A stretch of 35,538 bases of DNA. Source: Ilumatobacter sp. (GTDB lineage: Bacteria; Actinomycetota; Acidimicrobiia; Acidimicrobiales; Ilumatobacteraceae). Below, in pieces: positions 18,305 to 26,567 of the stretch (the first letter of the stretch is position 1; every line of letters starts with the position of its first letter). Location of the stretch: NCBI GenBank assembly GCA_007693335.1, contig REDU01000087.1, positions 1-35,538 of the forward strand, in the 5' to 3' direction. The notes under the pieces are model-generated. The model ran no database searches, was not told the origin of the DNA, and worked only from the letters and a program-made list of their open reading frames with translations. The position numbers and the translations under genes are program-made.

Positions 18305-19129
18305 GTGACCGGGATCTTCGAACGAGCCACCGCGGTGACCCGTCGGGACACGACGGACGCCGGTGGGCGGTTCGACGCGATGGTGCACGACGGCTGGGAC
18401 ATCGGCGGCAACGCCAACGGCGGGTACCTCCTCGCCATCGCCGGTCGGGCGATGGCCGAGGTGACCGGGCGGCCGCCGTTGACGATCACCGCCCACTACC
18501 TGGCGCCCGCGCCCGCCGGACCGTGCACGGTCGACGTGGCGCTCGTGCGATCGGGTCGGCGGATGGCCACGGCCACCGCCGCGCTGTGTCAGGGCGACCG
18601 TGAGGTCATCCGGGTGCTCGGCACGTTCGCCGAGCAGACGACCGACCCGGTGGACGCTCCGATCCTGGTGGACGGTGGCCCACCCGAGCTGCCCGACTAC
18701 GAGCGGTGCGAGGTGCCACCCCCGCCCGCCTCACCGGATCAGGGACCGATGCCCCAGCTCAACGAGCGACTCGCCGTGCGGATGCGGCCGGGTGACTCCG
18801 GGTTCCGTGCCGGTGCGCCGACCGGTCGGGCCGAGATGGCCGGATGGTTCGCGTTCGCCGACGAGCGGCCGATCGACGCCATCGCCCTGCTCCTGGCGGC
18901 CGACGCGTTCGCGCCACCGATCTTCAACACCGAGCTGCCCGTGGCCTGGGTGCCCACCCTCGAACTCACGGTGCACGTCCGGGGTGTGCCGGTTCCCGGA
19001 CCGCTGAGCTGCGTGTTCCGCAGCCGGTTCGTGGTGGGCGATCTCGTGGAGGAGGACGGCGAGATGTGGGACGTGGCCGGCAACCTGGTGTGCCAGAGCC
19101 GACAGCTGTCCCTCACCCCCAGGGGATGA
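18305..19129 (+). CDS. Acyl-CoA thioesterase family protein (TesB-like double hotdog)
   Basis: 274 residues from the leaderless GTG 18305. The first hotdog contains GWDIGGNANGGYLLAIAGRA, ITAHYLAPAPAGPCTVDVAL and a conserved RSGRRMATATAAL strand-turn. The second contains WFAFADERPIDAIALLLAADA, FNTELPVAWVPTLELTVHV and the C-terminal GEMWDVAGNLVCQSRQL, which resembles the WDxxGxLVAxSRQ ending of TesB-like proteins. These enzymes hydrolyse acyl-CoAs; chain length cannot be told. The last 17 bases overlap the 3' end of the convergent HAD gene. Confidence 0.88.
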   Translation: MTGIFERATAVTRRDTTDAGGRFDAMVHDGWDIGGNANGGYLLAIAGRAMAEVTGRPPLTITAHYLAPAPAGPCTVDVALVRSGRRMATATAALCQGDREVIRVLGTFAEQTTDPVDAPILVDGGPPELPDYERCEVPPPPASPDQGPMPQLNERLAVRMRPGDSGFRAGAPTGRAEMAGWFAFADERPIDAIALLLAADAFAPPIFNTELPVAWVPTLELTVHVRGVPVPGPLSCVFRSRFVVGDLVEEDGEMWDVAGNLVCQSRQLSLTPRG

Positions 19130-19928
19130 GCGATCGCTGACGGCGGGCGCCCACCCGGGTGCCCACCGCGAAGCCGGCGATCGCCACCCCGGTGGTGCCC
19201 ACACCGGCCACGGTGCGCCGGATCACCTGCTTGCTGCGCTGGCTGAAGTGCACGATGGGCCATCCGTGCTGGCGGGCGTGGCGCTCGAGTCGCTTGTCGG
19301 GGTTGACGGCCACCGGGTGACCCACGGCCTCCAGCATCGGCAGATCGCTGGCCGAGTCGCTGTACCCGTAGCACTGGGCGAGATCGAGCCCGTCCCAGCG
19401 GGCCAGCTCGGCGATGGCCTCCACCTTGCCCTCGCCGTAGCAGAACGGCCCGGCCAGACGGCCGGTGTAGACGCCGTCGACCACCTCGCCCCGGGTGCCG
19501 ATGCCGCCGGCCATGCCGAGCGACTGGGCGAGCGGCCCGACGATCTCCTGCGGTGCCGCCGACACGATGTAGGTGGCGCGTGCCGCGTGGCGGTGGAGGT
19601 CGAGCAGCCGCCGGGCCTCCGGACGGATCTTGGCGAGCAGGGTGGGAAGGACCCGCTCGTTCAACGCACTGAGGTCGTCCTGGCGCTGGCCCGCCACGAA
19701 CGTCAGGGCCCGGTCGCGCAGGCCGTCGGTGGTCTCGTCGCTGGCGCCGAGCCACTTGAAGGTGGCGGCGCTCACGGAGTTGCGGACGAACTCGCCGGTC
19801 GGGATCATGCCGGCGCTGCGGGCAGCGATCACCAGCGTGAAGGCGGATGATCCGGCGATCAACGTGCGGTCGAGGTCGAAGAAGGCGGCGCTCGGACCGG
19901 AGGATGCGACGTCGACGTACTCACTCAC
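19113..19928 (-). CDS. HAD-IB family phosphatase (SerB-like)
   Basis: 271 residues, GTG start. HAD motifs: AAFFDLDRTLIAGSS (nucleophile Asp and acid/base Asp), IVSAAPQEIV (Ser motif II), a lysine in GEGKVEAI, and GYSDSASDLPMLE (motif IV). The helical cap lies between. This is subfamily IB, which includes phosphoserine phosphatase and a set of actinobacterial proteins of unknown or lipid-phosphate function. The C-terminus has a hydrophobic stretch (VAGVGTTGVAIAGFAVG) flanked by Arg that may contact the membrane. It is coupled to rsmI by a GTGA overlap. Confidence 0.9.
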   Translation of the reverse strand: MSEYVDVASSGPSAAFFDLDRTLIAGSSAFTLVIAARSAGMIPTGEFVRNSVSAATFKWLGASDETTDGLRDRALTFVAGQRQDDLSALNERVLPTLLAKIRPEARRLLDLHRHAARATYIVSAAPQEIVGPLAQSLGMAGGIGTRGEVVDGVYTGRLAGPFCYGEGKVEAIAELARWDGLDLAQCYGYSDSASDLPMLEAVGHPVAVNPDKRLERHARQHGWPIVHFSQRSKQVIRRTVAGVGTTGVAIAGFAVGTRVGARRQRSLIPWG

Positions 19929-20800
19929 GGTGCGGGTTCCTCCCGGTCGGGGGTCTGGTCGTCGGGGGTCTGGTCGTCGGGGGTCTGCAGGCCGATCGCG
20001 AGCGCGTAGGCCTCCCGCTTCGGCACCCCGAGGTGGCGCGCCACCGAGGCAGCGGCGTCGCGTGTGCTGGCACCCCGGTCGAACTCGAGGCGGAGCAGGG
20101 TGCGGATCTGCTGGTCGTCGGGCGCGGCGGGGGCGGCGGCGCCGTCGAGCACCACCACGTACTCGCCCCGTGGTTCGCCCACGTCGATCGTGCCGAGCGT
20201 GCCGTGAACGACCTCCTCGTGGAGCTTGGTGAGCTCACGGGCCACCACGACACGACGGTCGGGTCCGCACGTCTCCAGCAGGTCGCGCAGCGTGCGCGCG
20301 ATCCGGTGGGGAGCCTCGTACAGCACCACGGTGCGCCGTTCGGCGGCGATCTCGGAGAGTCGGGTCGACCGCTCGCCACCCGACCGCGGCACGAAGCCCT
20401 CGAACACGTAGCGCGAGGTCGGGAGGCCGCTGATCACCAGCGCCATGACGGCGGCGGCCGGTCCGGGCACCGCGGAGACCTCGTGGCCGGCGTCGAGCAC
20501 GGCCCGCACGAGCCGCTCGCCGGGGTCGGACACGCCTGGTGTGCCGGCGTCGCTGACGACCGCCACGTCACCACCCTGGGCCAGGGTGTCGAGTACCTCG
20601 GGGATCCGGCTCACCTCGGTGTGATCGTTGCAGACGGCGAGCCGCGCCGCTCGCACCCCGGCGTGTTGCAGCAACCGTCCGGTGCGTCGGGTGTCCTCGC
20701 AGCACACCAGGTCGACGGCGGCGAGGACCTCGATCGCACGTGGACTCAGATCGCCCAGGTTGCCGATGGGGGTGGCCACGAGGTGCAGGGTGCCGCTCAC
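19925..20800 (-). CDS. rsmI: 16S rRNA (cytidine1402-2'-O)-methyltransferase
   Basis: 291 residues, GTG start overlapping the DUF192 stop. A tetrapyrrole-methylase-fold enzyme that 2'-O-methylates C1402 in the P site of 16S rRNA. Visible: LHLVATPIGNLGDLSPRAIE, CCEDTRRTGRLLQHAGV, VVSDAGTPGVSDPGERLV, the family SGLPTSRYVFEGFVPR and VLYEAPHRI. After the conserved ELTKLHEEVVHGTL comes an extended C-terminal part. It ends in a short repeated QTPDD stretch encoded by a 15-base tandem repeat. Confidence 0.98.
   Translation of the reverse strand: MSGTLHLVATPIGNLGDLSPRAIEVLAAVDLVCCEDTRRTGRLLQHAGVRAARLAVCNDHTEVSRIPEVLDTLAQGGDVAVVSDAGTPGVSDPGERLVRAVLDAGHEVSAVPGPAAAVMALVISGLPTSRYVFEGFVPRSGGERSTRLSEIAAERRTVVLYEAPHRIARTLRDLLETCGPDRRVVVARELTKLHEEVVHGTLGTIDVGEPRGEYVVVLDGAAAPAAPDDQQIRTLLRLEFDRGASTRDAAASVARHLGVPKREAYALAIGLQTPDDQTPDDQTPDREEPAP
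19951..19987. repeat. 15-base tandem repeat in the 3' end of rsmI
   Basis: Unit GGGTCTGGTCGTCGG, two full copies plus seven bases of a third. It encodes repeated Gln-Thr-Pro-Asp-Asp near the C-terminus of RsmI. Being a multiple of three, it can change copy number without shifting the frame. Confidence 0.9.
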
Positions 20801-21168
20801 CCGGTTGCCTCCCGGTGTCGGTCGTCGTCGCGCTGATCATCGTCGCGGACCTCCACCACGTCGCCGACGCGCAGTCCCCAGCGGGCGAAGGCGCCGGCCT
20901 CGGCCTCGATCACGAGCGACGCCCGCCACACCGGGATCCCCACCCGGTGGCGCGACATGTGGATGGTCTTCACGACCACCCCGTCGCGGTCGAGATAGGC
21001 CACGTCGATCGGGAATCGCATGCCGAGGGTGTGCACCCAGCGGCACGGACGCAGCACGAGTGCCCCTTCGATCGAGTCGCGGTGCAGGAGCCCGGCGCGC
21101 CGGTCTCGCGGCCGTTCGGCCACCTCGGCCGATGCCAGGACCCGGGTGTCGCTCACCAACCACGGCAC
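20797..21168 (-). CDS. DUF192 family protein
   Basis: 123 residues from the GTG at 21168. The open frame continues upstream to 21300 but overlaps the divergent lipoprotein gene and has no family similarity there. Family features are RCRWVHTLGMRFPIDVAYLD-like text (here CRWVHTLGMRFPIDVAYLD) and a closing GLRVGDVVEV. DUF192 is a small b-rich domain of unknown function, often secreted in other bacteria; no signal peptide is present here. A weak -10 (CACACT, 21175-21180, six bases before GTG) would again give a near-leaderless message. It is the first gene of the DUF192-rsmI-HAD unit. Confidence 0.85.
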   Translation of the reverse strand: MPWLVSDTRVLASAEVAERPRDRRAGLLHRDSIEGALVLRPCRWVHTLGMRFPIDVAYLDRDGVVVKTIHMSRHRVGIPVWRASLVIEAEAGAFARWGLRVGDVVEVRDDDQRDDDRHREATG

Positions 21169-21204
21169 AGGAGCAGTGTGCCACGCAGCGGGGCCCCCGC
21201 GGCC

Positions 21205-21210
21205 TAGCCT
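21205..21210 (+). promoter_or_regulatory. -10 hexamer of a leaderless lipoprotein promoter
   Basis: TAGCCT, seven bases, then GTG 21218. It sets the start codon of the lipoprotein gene. Confidence 0.6.
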
Positions 21211-21217
21211 GCCTGGC

Positions 21218-21715
21218 GTGGAGTGGTTCCGGCCGATAGTGGTGGGGGTGGTCGCGTTGGCGGCGTCGTTGGCGGCGTCGTGCTCGGATCCGACGGCCAT
21301 CGGCGGGACGGCGCGCGAGGCCGGGGTGGTGGAGCAGATCGTCCGCGAGGTGGCCGACGACGTCCCGGTCGAGGCCGATCAGCTCCCGGTCGTGTTCGTG
21401 CTGGGCGTCGACGGCACCCTCGACATCGAGGTCCAGGCAGGTGTGGCGGCCGCACTGGTCGACGAGGTCGATGTCCGCTTCGTCGACGAGCGCGTGGAGG
21501 CCATCGACGAGACCGCCGCCGACCTCGCCGTTCGCGAGGGCGGGGTGATGGTGGTGGTCGAGGAGATCCCGCCCGAGGGTCGCACGTTCGATCTCGAGGT
21601 CGACCGCTACACGACGGCCGACGATCGTGAACGGCTGGTCGTGTCGTTCCAGTGGCGCAGCGAGCAGTGGACCGTCACGTCGACCACCGTCGTGTCACCG
21701 GTCGTGACCGACTGA
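21218..21715 (+). CDS. Putative lipoprotein of unknown function
   Basis: 165 residues from GTG 21218. The start gives a short signal peptide (EWFRPIVVGVVALAASLAAS) ending at a lipobox-like AASC near residue 22. The mature part is acidic and made of alternating b-strand and helix segments (VFVLGVDGTLDIEVQAGVAAAL, VDEVDVRFVDERVEAI, GGVMVVVEEIPPEG). It ends with a strand-rich VVSFQWRSEQWTVTSTTVVSP. I recognise no family. The gene is monocistronic, converging on the MFS gene with 21 bases between stops. Confidence 0.75.
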   Translation: MEWFRPIVVGVVALAASLAASCSDPTAIGGTAREAGVVEQIVREVADDVPVEADQLPVVFVLGVDGTLDIEVQAGVAAALVDEVDVRFVDERVEAIDETAADLAVREGGVMVVVEEIPPEGRTFDLEVDRYTTADDRERLVVSFQWRSEQWTVTSTTVVSPVVTD

Positions 21716-21743
21716 CGTCGCGTCACGGGCGTCGCGTCACGGG
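21716..21743. repeat. 14-base perfect tandem repeat between convergent stops
   Basis: Two copies of CGTCGCGTCACGGG directly after the lipoprotein stop. The second copy contains the stop codon of the MFS gene on the other strand. It fills the whole intergenic space where a terminator might be expected, but it forms no hairpin with a T-run. Confidence 0.9.
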
Positions 21744-23176
21744 GTCTCGCGCAGCCGTTCGGCCAGGTCGTCCACGATCTCGGCGGGCAGCTCGGTGCCC
21801 GATGCCTCGGCCAGCTCCACGGCCGCTCGGAGCTCGATGGCCGCGAACCGTGGCTGGCCCTGCTCCTCCCAGTGGAGGGCGGCGCGGAGGTGGGATCTCA
21901 CGGCGGCGTCCACGTCGTCGATCGGATCGGGCGCGCTCACCAGGGCGAAGTGGCGGGCCTCGTGCGCAGCGCGCACGTAGAGCACCGACGCCGGCACGAG
22001 TACCGCCGCCACCACGGCCAGGCTGATCTGGGTGGAGAAGGCGGCGGCGGTGGCGAACGTCGCACCCACCACCCAGCCCAGCTGGAACTGCGTCTCGAAG
22101 CGTGAGAACGATCGGCCGTGCAGGGCCCGTGGTGCCTGCCGTTGCACGAGGCTGTCGAAGCCCTGGCGGCCGAACGTGGTGGCCATGCCCATCACGGTCG
22201 CCACGAACACGATCAGGATGCGTGAGCCACCCGCCGCAGCGAACGCCGCGCACACCGCCAACCCGACGAGGGCTCCCGCCAGCAGGCGATCCTCCCCGAA
22301 CCGTCGGCGCGCGATCGGGGCGACCACGTTGCCGAGGTATGCCCCGGCGCCGTAGGCGACCACGGCGGCGCCGTACATCCAGGCGGGTTCGTTCGATCGC
22401 CTCAGCGCGAACGCGAGCCCGAACACGAAGGCGCCCACGGCGAACCGGATCACGGTGTAGGCGGTGGCGGATGCGGTGATCAGTGGCCGGTGGGTGTCCT
22501 CGAACTCGAGCTCGGGCCGATCGTCGCCGTACTCGATCTCCTCGGCCGTGCGGGGCCGGGGCAGTCGGCTGGCGATCACGGCCGAGACGAGGAACAACAC
22601 GGTGGCGGCGAACAGGGGGATGCTCGAGCTGTTGGTGAGCCCCGACACGCCGACCGCGGCGGCACCGCCCGCCCCGCCCACGATGGTGGTCATGCGGGCG
22701 AGACGTGAGTTGGCCGACACCAGGTGCTGCGTGTCGGCCACGAGGCCCGGCACGAGGGCGGACTTGAGCACGCTGGAGGCCTTGCTCCCCACCAGCAGCC
22801 CGAGCGCGAGCACGTAGAAGAACAGCGTGAAGAGGAAGAACGACAGTGCGAGGGCGAGCGCCGCCCTGGCCACGTAGAGCACCACGGCGATCCAGCGGTG
22901 GCCCCGCCGGAAGCGGTCGATGGCCGGGCCGATCAGCGGCGCGAGCACCACGAACGGTGCCATCGTGACGATCAGGTAGGTGAGCACCTGCTGGCGCGAG
23001 GCGTCGGGGCTGACGCTGAAGAACAGCGACCCGGCGAGCGACACCGTCACGAAGGCGTCGGCCGACGCCGCCACTGCGTGCGCCCAGGTGAAGCGGCGGA
23101 GTCCGGGCGTCACGAAGTCCGCGGAGCCCCGCTTCAGGAGTCCGGCTTCCGTCGCCACGGGTTCATCGTGCCCCAT
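21737..23176 (-). CDS. MFS family transporter with a cytoplasmic C-terminal helical tail
   Basis: About 479 residues from the ATG at 23176; GTG 23158 is an alternative, six bases after a weak -10 CACGAT. Hydrophobic segments suggest 10-12 transmembrane helices. The loop after helix 2 reads GPAIDRFRRGHRWIAV, a form of the MFS G-x(3)-D-R-x-G-R-R motif A. A charged loop (EEIEYGDDRPELEFEDTHRP) separates the two halves. The last 60 or so residues (VDAAVRSHLRAALHWEEQGQ onward) form a soluble helical domain unusual for the family. The substrate is unknown; efflux-type MFS is the default guess. Confidence 0.85.
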   Translation of the reverse strand: MGHDEPVATEAGLLKRGSADFVTPGLRRFTWAHAVAASADAFVTVSLAGSLFFSVSPDASRQQVLTYLIVTMAPFVVLAPLIGPAIDRFRRGHRWIAVVLYVARAALALALSFFLFTLFFYVLALGLLVGSKASSVLKSALVPGLVADTQHLVSANSRLARMTTIVGGAGGAAAVGVSGLTNSSSIPLFAATVLFLVSAVIASRLPRPRTAEEIEYGDDRPELEFEDTHRPLITASATAYTVIRFAVGAFVFGLAFALRRSNEPAWMYGAAVVAYGAGAYLGNVVAPIARRRFGEDRLLAGALVGLAVCAAFAAAGGSRILIVFVATVMGMATTFGRQGFDSLVQRQAPRALHGRSFSRFETQFQLGWVVGATFATAAAFSTQISLAVVAAVLVPASVLYVRAAHEARHFALVSAPDPIDDVDAAVRSHLRAALHWEEQGQPRFAAIELRAAVELAEASGTELPAEIVDDLAERLRETP

Positions 23177-23215
23177 CCGGTGACCCCGGTGCAGCACCCC
23201 TCGCGCCACGCGCCG

Positions 23216-24304
23216 TCAGACGTTGAACCGGAACTCCATCACGTCGCCGTCGGAGGCCACGTAGTCCTTGCCCTCGACCCGGATCTTGCCGAGCTCCTTG
23301 GCCTTGTTCCACGAGCCGATGTCGAGGAGTTCCTCCCACTGGATCACCTCGGCCTTGATGAAGCCGCGCTGGAAGTCGGTGTGGATCCGGCCGGCGCACT
23401 GCGGAGCCGTCGACCCCTCGTAGAAGGTCCACGCCCGGCTCTCCTTGTCGCCGGTGGTGAGGAACGTGCGCAGCCCCAGCAGGTGGTAGGCGCTGCGCAC
23501 CATCCGGAACAGCGCACCCTCACCGAGGCCGAAGCCCTCGAGCATCTCGGCGCGCTCGTCGGGGTCGACGATGGTGGCGGCCTCGGCCTCGAGTTGCACG
23601 CACATCCCGATCACCTCGACGTTGTCGCCGGCGTCGTTGAACTCGGCGGCCACGGTGGCCTCGATCTCGGGGATCCGGTCGAGCTCGTCCTCGCCGACGT
23701 TCACCACGGCGAGCACCCGGCGGTTCGTCAGGAGGAAGTACGGGGCGAGCTGCTCGCGCTGGTCGGGCGTGAGGCCGGCCCGGTACAGGGGGCGACCGTC
23801 GGAGAGCGCGTCGTTGGCCGCCGTGAGCGCGTCGATCTCGTCGCCGAGGGTCTTGTCGAGCTTCGACTGGCGGGTGGCCTGGTGGAGCCGCTTCTCGACC
23901 GTCTCGAGATCGGCGAGCGCGAGCTCGAGCTCGACCACGCGGAGGTGCTCGAGCGGGTCGGAGGGACCGGTCACGTCGTCGTCCACGAACGCCCGGAGCA
24001 CGAACACGATCGCATCGACCTCGCGGATGTTCGCGAGGAACTTGTTGCCGAGGCCCTCGCCCTTGCTGGCACCCTCGACGAGGCCGCCGATGTCGACCAC
24101 CTGGACGGCTGCGTGCACCACGTTCTTCGACGACGACATCTCGGCCAGACGGTCGAGCCGGTCGTCGGGAACCTTGGCCACCCCGATGTTGGGGTCCTTC
24201 GTGGCGAACGCGTACGGGGCCGCCAGCGCGCCACCTCCGGTGAGCGCGTTGTAGAGCGAGCTCTTGCCCGCGTTGGGGAGACCGACCAGACCGAAACGTT
24301 CCAT
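23216..24304 (-). CDS. ychF: Redox-regulated ATPase YchF/OLA1
   Basis: 362 residues, normal length. Obg-family P-loop protein that binds ribosomes and prefers ATP over GTP. Motifs: MERFGLVGLPNAGKSSLYNAL (Walker A), VQVVDIGGLVEGASKGEGLG (switch II), and AVVNVGEDE in place of the NKxD box, which is the reason for ATP preference. The coiled-coil region is followed by the TGS domain (AGRIHTDFQRGFIKAEVI, EGKDYVASDGDVMEFRFNV). A TAGCCT hexamer (24315-24320) ten bases upstream suggests a very short leader. Confidence 0.98.
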   Translation of the reverse strand: MERFGLVGLPNAGKSSLYNALTGGGALAAPYAFATKDPNIGVAKVPDDRLDRLAEMSSSKNVVHAAVQVVDIGGLVEGASKGEGLGNKFLANIREVDAIVFVLRAFVDDDVTGPSDPLEHLRVVELELALADLETVEKRLHQATRQSKLDKTLGDEIDALTAANDALSDGRPLYRAGLTPDQREQLAPYFLLTNRRVLAVVNVGEDELDRIPEIEATVAAEFNDAGDNVEVIGMCVQLEAEAATIVDPDERAEMLEGFGLGEGALFRMVRSAYHLLGLRTFLTTGDKESRAWTFYEGSTAPQCAGRIHTDFQRGFIKAEVIQWEELLDIGSWNKAKELGKIRVEGKDYVASDGDVMEFRFNV

Positions 24305-24314
24305 GAGCCGTCCG

Positions 24315-24320
24315 AGGCTA
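24315..24320 (-). promoter_or_regulatory. -10 hexamer for ychF
   Basis: TAGCCT, ten bases before the ychF ATG, predicting a leader of two to four bases. Confidence 0.5.
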
Positions 24321-24359
24321 CCGACGTGCCCGGCGGCCCGGTGCCTGCGGTCGTCGCGG

Positions 24360-24734
24360 TCAGTCGTCCTGCATGGCGGCTTCGGCGGCGATGCTGGCGC
24401 GGACCTCGGTCATGTCGAGCTCCCGCACCTGGCGGACGAGGTCCTCGAGAGCGGCCTTCGGGAGGGCGCCGGGCTGCGAGAACACGCGGATGCCGTCACG
24501 GAAGATCATGAGCGTCGGGATCGACATGATGCCGAGCGCCCCGGAGAGCTCCTGCTCGGCCTCGGTGTCGACCTTGGCGAAGGTGAGGTCGGGGTTGTCC
24601 CCCGCGACCTCCTCGAAGACGGGGGCGAAGGCCTTGCACGGCCCGCACCACGCGGCCCAGAAGTCGACCAGGGCGATGCCCTCGCCCGTGACGGTCTGCT
24701 CGAAATCGCTCATCGTGAGTGTGGTGGTCGACAT
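24360..24734 (-). CDS. trxA-like: Thioredoxin
   Basis: 124 residues. The active site WCGPCK is at residues 29-34 (Cys30, Cys33) after VDFWAA. The cis-proline loop is SIPTLMIF, followed by GALPKAALEDLV. The C-terminus has about 20 extra residues (MTEVRASIAAEAAMQDD) beyond the minimal fold. It is cytosolic, with no signal peptide. An AGGGAAC ribosome-binding site precedes the ATG, so unlike its neighbours this message has a leader. Confidence 0.97.
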   Translation of the reverse strand: MSTTTLTMSDFEQTVTGEGIALVDFWAAWCGPCKAFAPVFEEVAGDNPDLTFAKVDTEAEQELSGALGIMSIPTLMIFRDGIRVFSQPGALPKAALEDLVRQVRELDMTEVRASIAAEAAMQDD

Positions 24735-24807
24735 GGTTCGGGTTCCCTTCGATTGCGTATGCCCGGTTCCAACGGTTCGTCGCCGGTTGGTATTCCGGGC
24801 GTTGTCG

Positions 24808-24813
24808 TACGCT
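24808..24813 (+). promoter_or_regulatory. -10 hexamer of a leaderless PHP-gene promoter
   Basis: TACGCT, seven bases, then GTG 24821. An ATG two codons earlier (24815) would lie only one base after the hexamer and so could not be in the transcript. Confidence 0.6.
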
Positions 24814-24820
24814 CATGGGG

Positions 24821-25840
24821 GTGACACCGGAGCAGGCGCTCGCGAGGGTCGTGCACTGTCTCGACCGGGCCCATGAGACGGGCTTCCGCGCCAAGGCGTT
24901 CGTGCGGGCGCTCGACGTGGTGCGCTCGACCCCTGACGAGGAGTTGGCCGAGCGGGCGGCGCGGGGCACGCTCACCCGGCTCGAGGGCATCGGCGACTCG
25001 TCGGCAGCGGTCATCACCGACGCCCTCGCCGGTCGCGTACCCGCCTACCTCGAACGGCTCGAGCAGTCGTCGCAGGTGCCGATCACCGAGGCGGGGTCGG
25101 TCTACCGCGAGGCCCTGCGCGGCGACTGCCATCTCCACTCGACGTGGAGCGACGGTGGTGCGCCGGTGCACGCGATGGCCGCCACCGCGATCGCGATCGG
25201 ACACGACTACATGGTGCAGACCGATCACTCGGCCCGCCTCACGATCGCCCACGGCCTCGACGAGGACCGTCTGCGGGGCCAGCTCGACGAGATCGCACGG
25301 CTCAACGAGGTGCTCGACCAGCAGGGCCACGACTTCCGGGTGCTGGCGGGGATGGAGGTCGACATCTTCCCCGACGGCACGCTCGACCTGGCCGACGAGA
25401 TGCTGGAGCGGCTCGACGTGGTGGTCGCGAGTGTGCACTCGAAGCTGAAGATGAACTCGGCCGAGATGACCGAGCGGATGGTGCGGGCCGTGTCGTCGCC
25501 GCACGTCGACATCCTCGGGCACTGCACCGGTCGCATGATCGGGAAACGTCCGCCCTCCACGTTCGACGCCGACGCCGTGTTCGCCGCCTGTGCCGAGCAC
25601 GGCACCGCGGTGGAGATCAACTGCCGGCCCGAACGGCTCGACCCACCGCGTGAGCTGTTGTCGCGGGCGGTCGAGCACGGCTGCTGGTTCTCGATCGACT
25701 CCGACGCCCACGCCACCGGTCAACTCGAGTGGCAACCCCACGGCTGCGACCGCGCTGCCGAGTGCGAGGTACCCCTCGACCGCATCATCAACGCGATGTC
25801 GGCCGACGACCTGGTCTCGTGGTGTGGTGGCCGGTCCTGA
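24821..25840 (+). CDS. PHP domain phosphoesterase with N-terminal helix-hairpin-helix (PolX C-terminal-like)
   Basis: 339 residues from GTG 24821. Residues 1-80 are helical with a helix-hairpin-helix (LTRLEGIGDSSAAVITDAL). From about 100 the PHP domain shows its metal ligands in order: DCHLHSTWSD, QTDHSARL, GMEVDIFPDG (Glu), VASVHSKL (His), HCTGRM (His) and SIDSDAHAT (Asp, His). This is the PHP domain found at the C-terminus of bacterial family-X DNA polymerases, here without a polymerase palm. Trinuclear-metal phosphoesterase activity is expected. DNA end processing is possible because of the HhH, but histidinol-phosphatase-like activity cannot be ruled out. Confidence 0.88.
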   Translation: MTPEQALARVVHCLDRAHETGFRAKAFVRALDVVRSTPDEELAERAARGTLTRLEGIGDSSAAVITDALAGRVPAYLERLEQSSQVPITEAGSVYREALRGDCHLHSTWSDGGAPVHAMAATAIAIGHDYMVQTDHSARLTIAHGLDEDRLRGQLDEIARLNEVLDQQGHDFRVLAGMEVDIFPDGTLDLADEMLERLDVVVASVHSKLKMNSAEMTERMVRAVSSPHVDILGHCTGRMIGKRPPSTFDADAVFAACAEHGTAVEINCRPERLDPPRELLSRAVEHGCWFSIDSDAHATGQLEWQPHGCDRAAECEVPLDRIINAMSADDLVSWCGGRS

Positions 25841-26567
25841 CCCTGACGCTCCCGGCCCGCTGATCGGCCGAGGTCGGGCGGCCGACGTCTACGACGTCGG
25901 CGGCGGTCGGGTGCTGCGCCGCTACCGCACCGATCAGCCCTGTGAGTTCGAGTTCGCCGTCATGCGAGCTCTGCGTGCGGCGGGCTACCCGGTGCCAGAG
26001 GTGTTCGAGGTGAGTGGTCCCGACCTGGTGATGGAGCGGCTGGAGGGTCGCACGATGCTCGATGTGCTGGGCTCGGCGCCCTGGCGCGCCGGATCGCTCG
26101 CACGGCAACTCGCCGACCTGCACGTCCGTCTCGGTGAGGTCCGCGTGGAACGGGGCCGGTCGTGGCCACGCCGCTTCGCCGGTGCCGACGAACCGCTCTG
26201 TGTCGCGCACCTCGATCTGCATCCCGACAACGTGATGGTGACCGACGCCGGCCCGGTCGTGTTCGACTGGTCGAACGCCACGCTCGCGCCTGCCGGAACC
26301 GACGTCGCGATGACGTGGGTCCTGATGTCGACCAGCGAGGTCGATGTCCCGCGCTGGATCCGTCCGGTGGCCGGGTTCGTGCGAGCGCGCTTCCTGGCCG
26401 AGTTCCTCGCGGCGGCAGGCGGGCTCCCCGATCGTGCGCTGGTGCATCGCATCGTCGAGCACCGCCTCACCGATCCCAACGTCCTCCCCGCCGAGGCCAC
26501 CCGCCTCCGCGAACTGTCCGCGCGAATGGCCGCGAACGGGCCGATCGGCGCGGACAGTTCCGGGTGA
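25827..26567 (+). CDS. Aminoglycoside phosphotransferase (APH)-family kinase-like protein
   Basis: 246 residues from GTG 25827, overlapping the PHP gene by 14 bases (GTG 25824 is equally possible). Features: a glycine-rich GRGRAADVYDVGGGRVLRRY, helix EFEFAVMRALRAAGYPVPEV, hinge LVMERLEGRTMLDVL, catalytic loop LCVAHLDLHPDNVMV (HxDxHPxN) and metal site VVFDWSNATLAPAGTD. Short for an APH. These small actinobacterial homologues are mostly of unknown substrate, and there is no sign it is a resistance gene. It ends one base before the stop of the convergent serine hydrolase. Confidence 0.87.
   Translation: MAGPDPDAPGPLIGRGRAADVYDVGGGRVLRRYRTDQPCEFEFAVMRALRAAGYPVPEVFEVSGPDLVMERLEGRTMLDVLGSAPWRAGSLARQLADLHVRLGEVRVERGRSWPRRFAGADEPLCVAHLDLHPDNVMVTDAGPVVFDWSNATLAPAGTDVAMTWVLMSTSEVDVPRWIRPVAGFVRARFLAEFLAAAGGLPDRALVHRIVEHRLTDPNVLPAEATRLRELSARMAANGPIGADSSG

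Noticed and set aside
22724-24511. A 595-codon open frame on the plus strand.
   Set aside because: Antisense to the MFS, ychF and thioredoxin genes; no motif.
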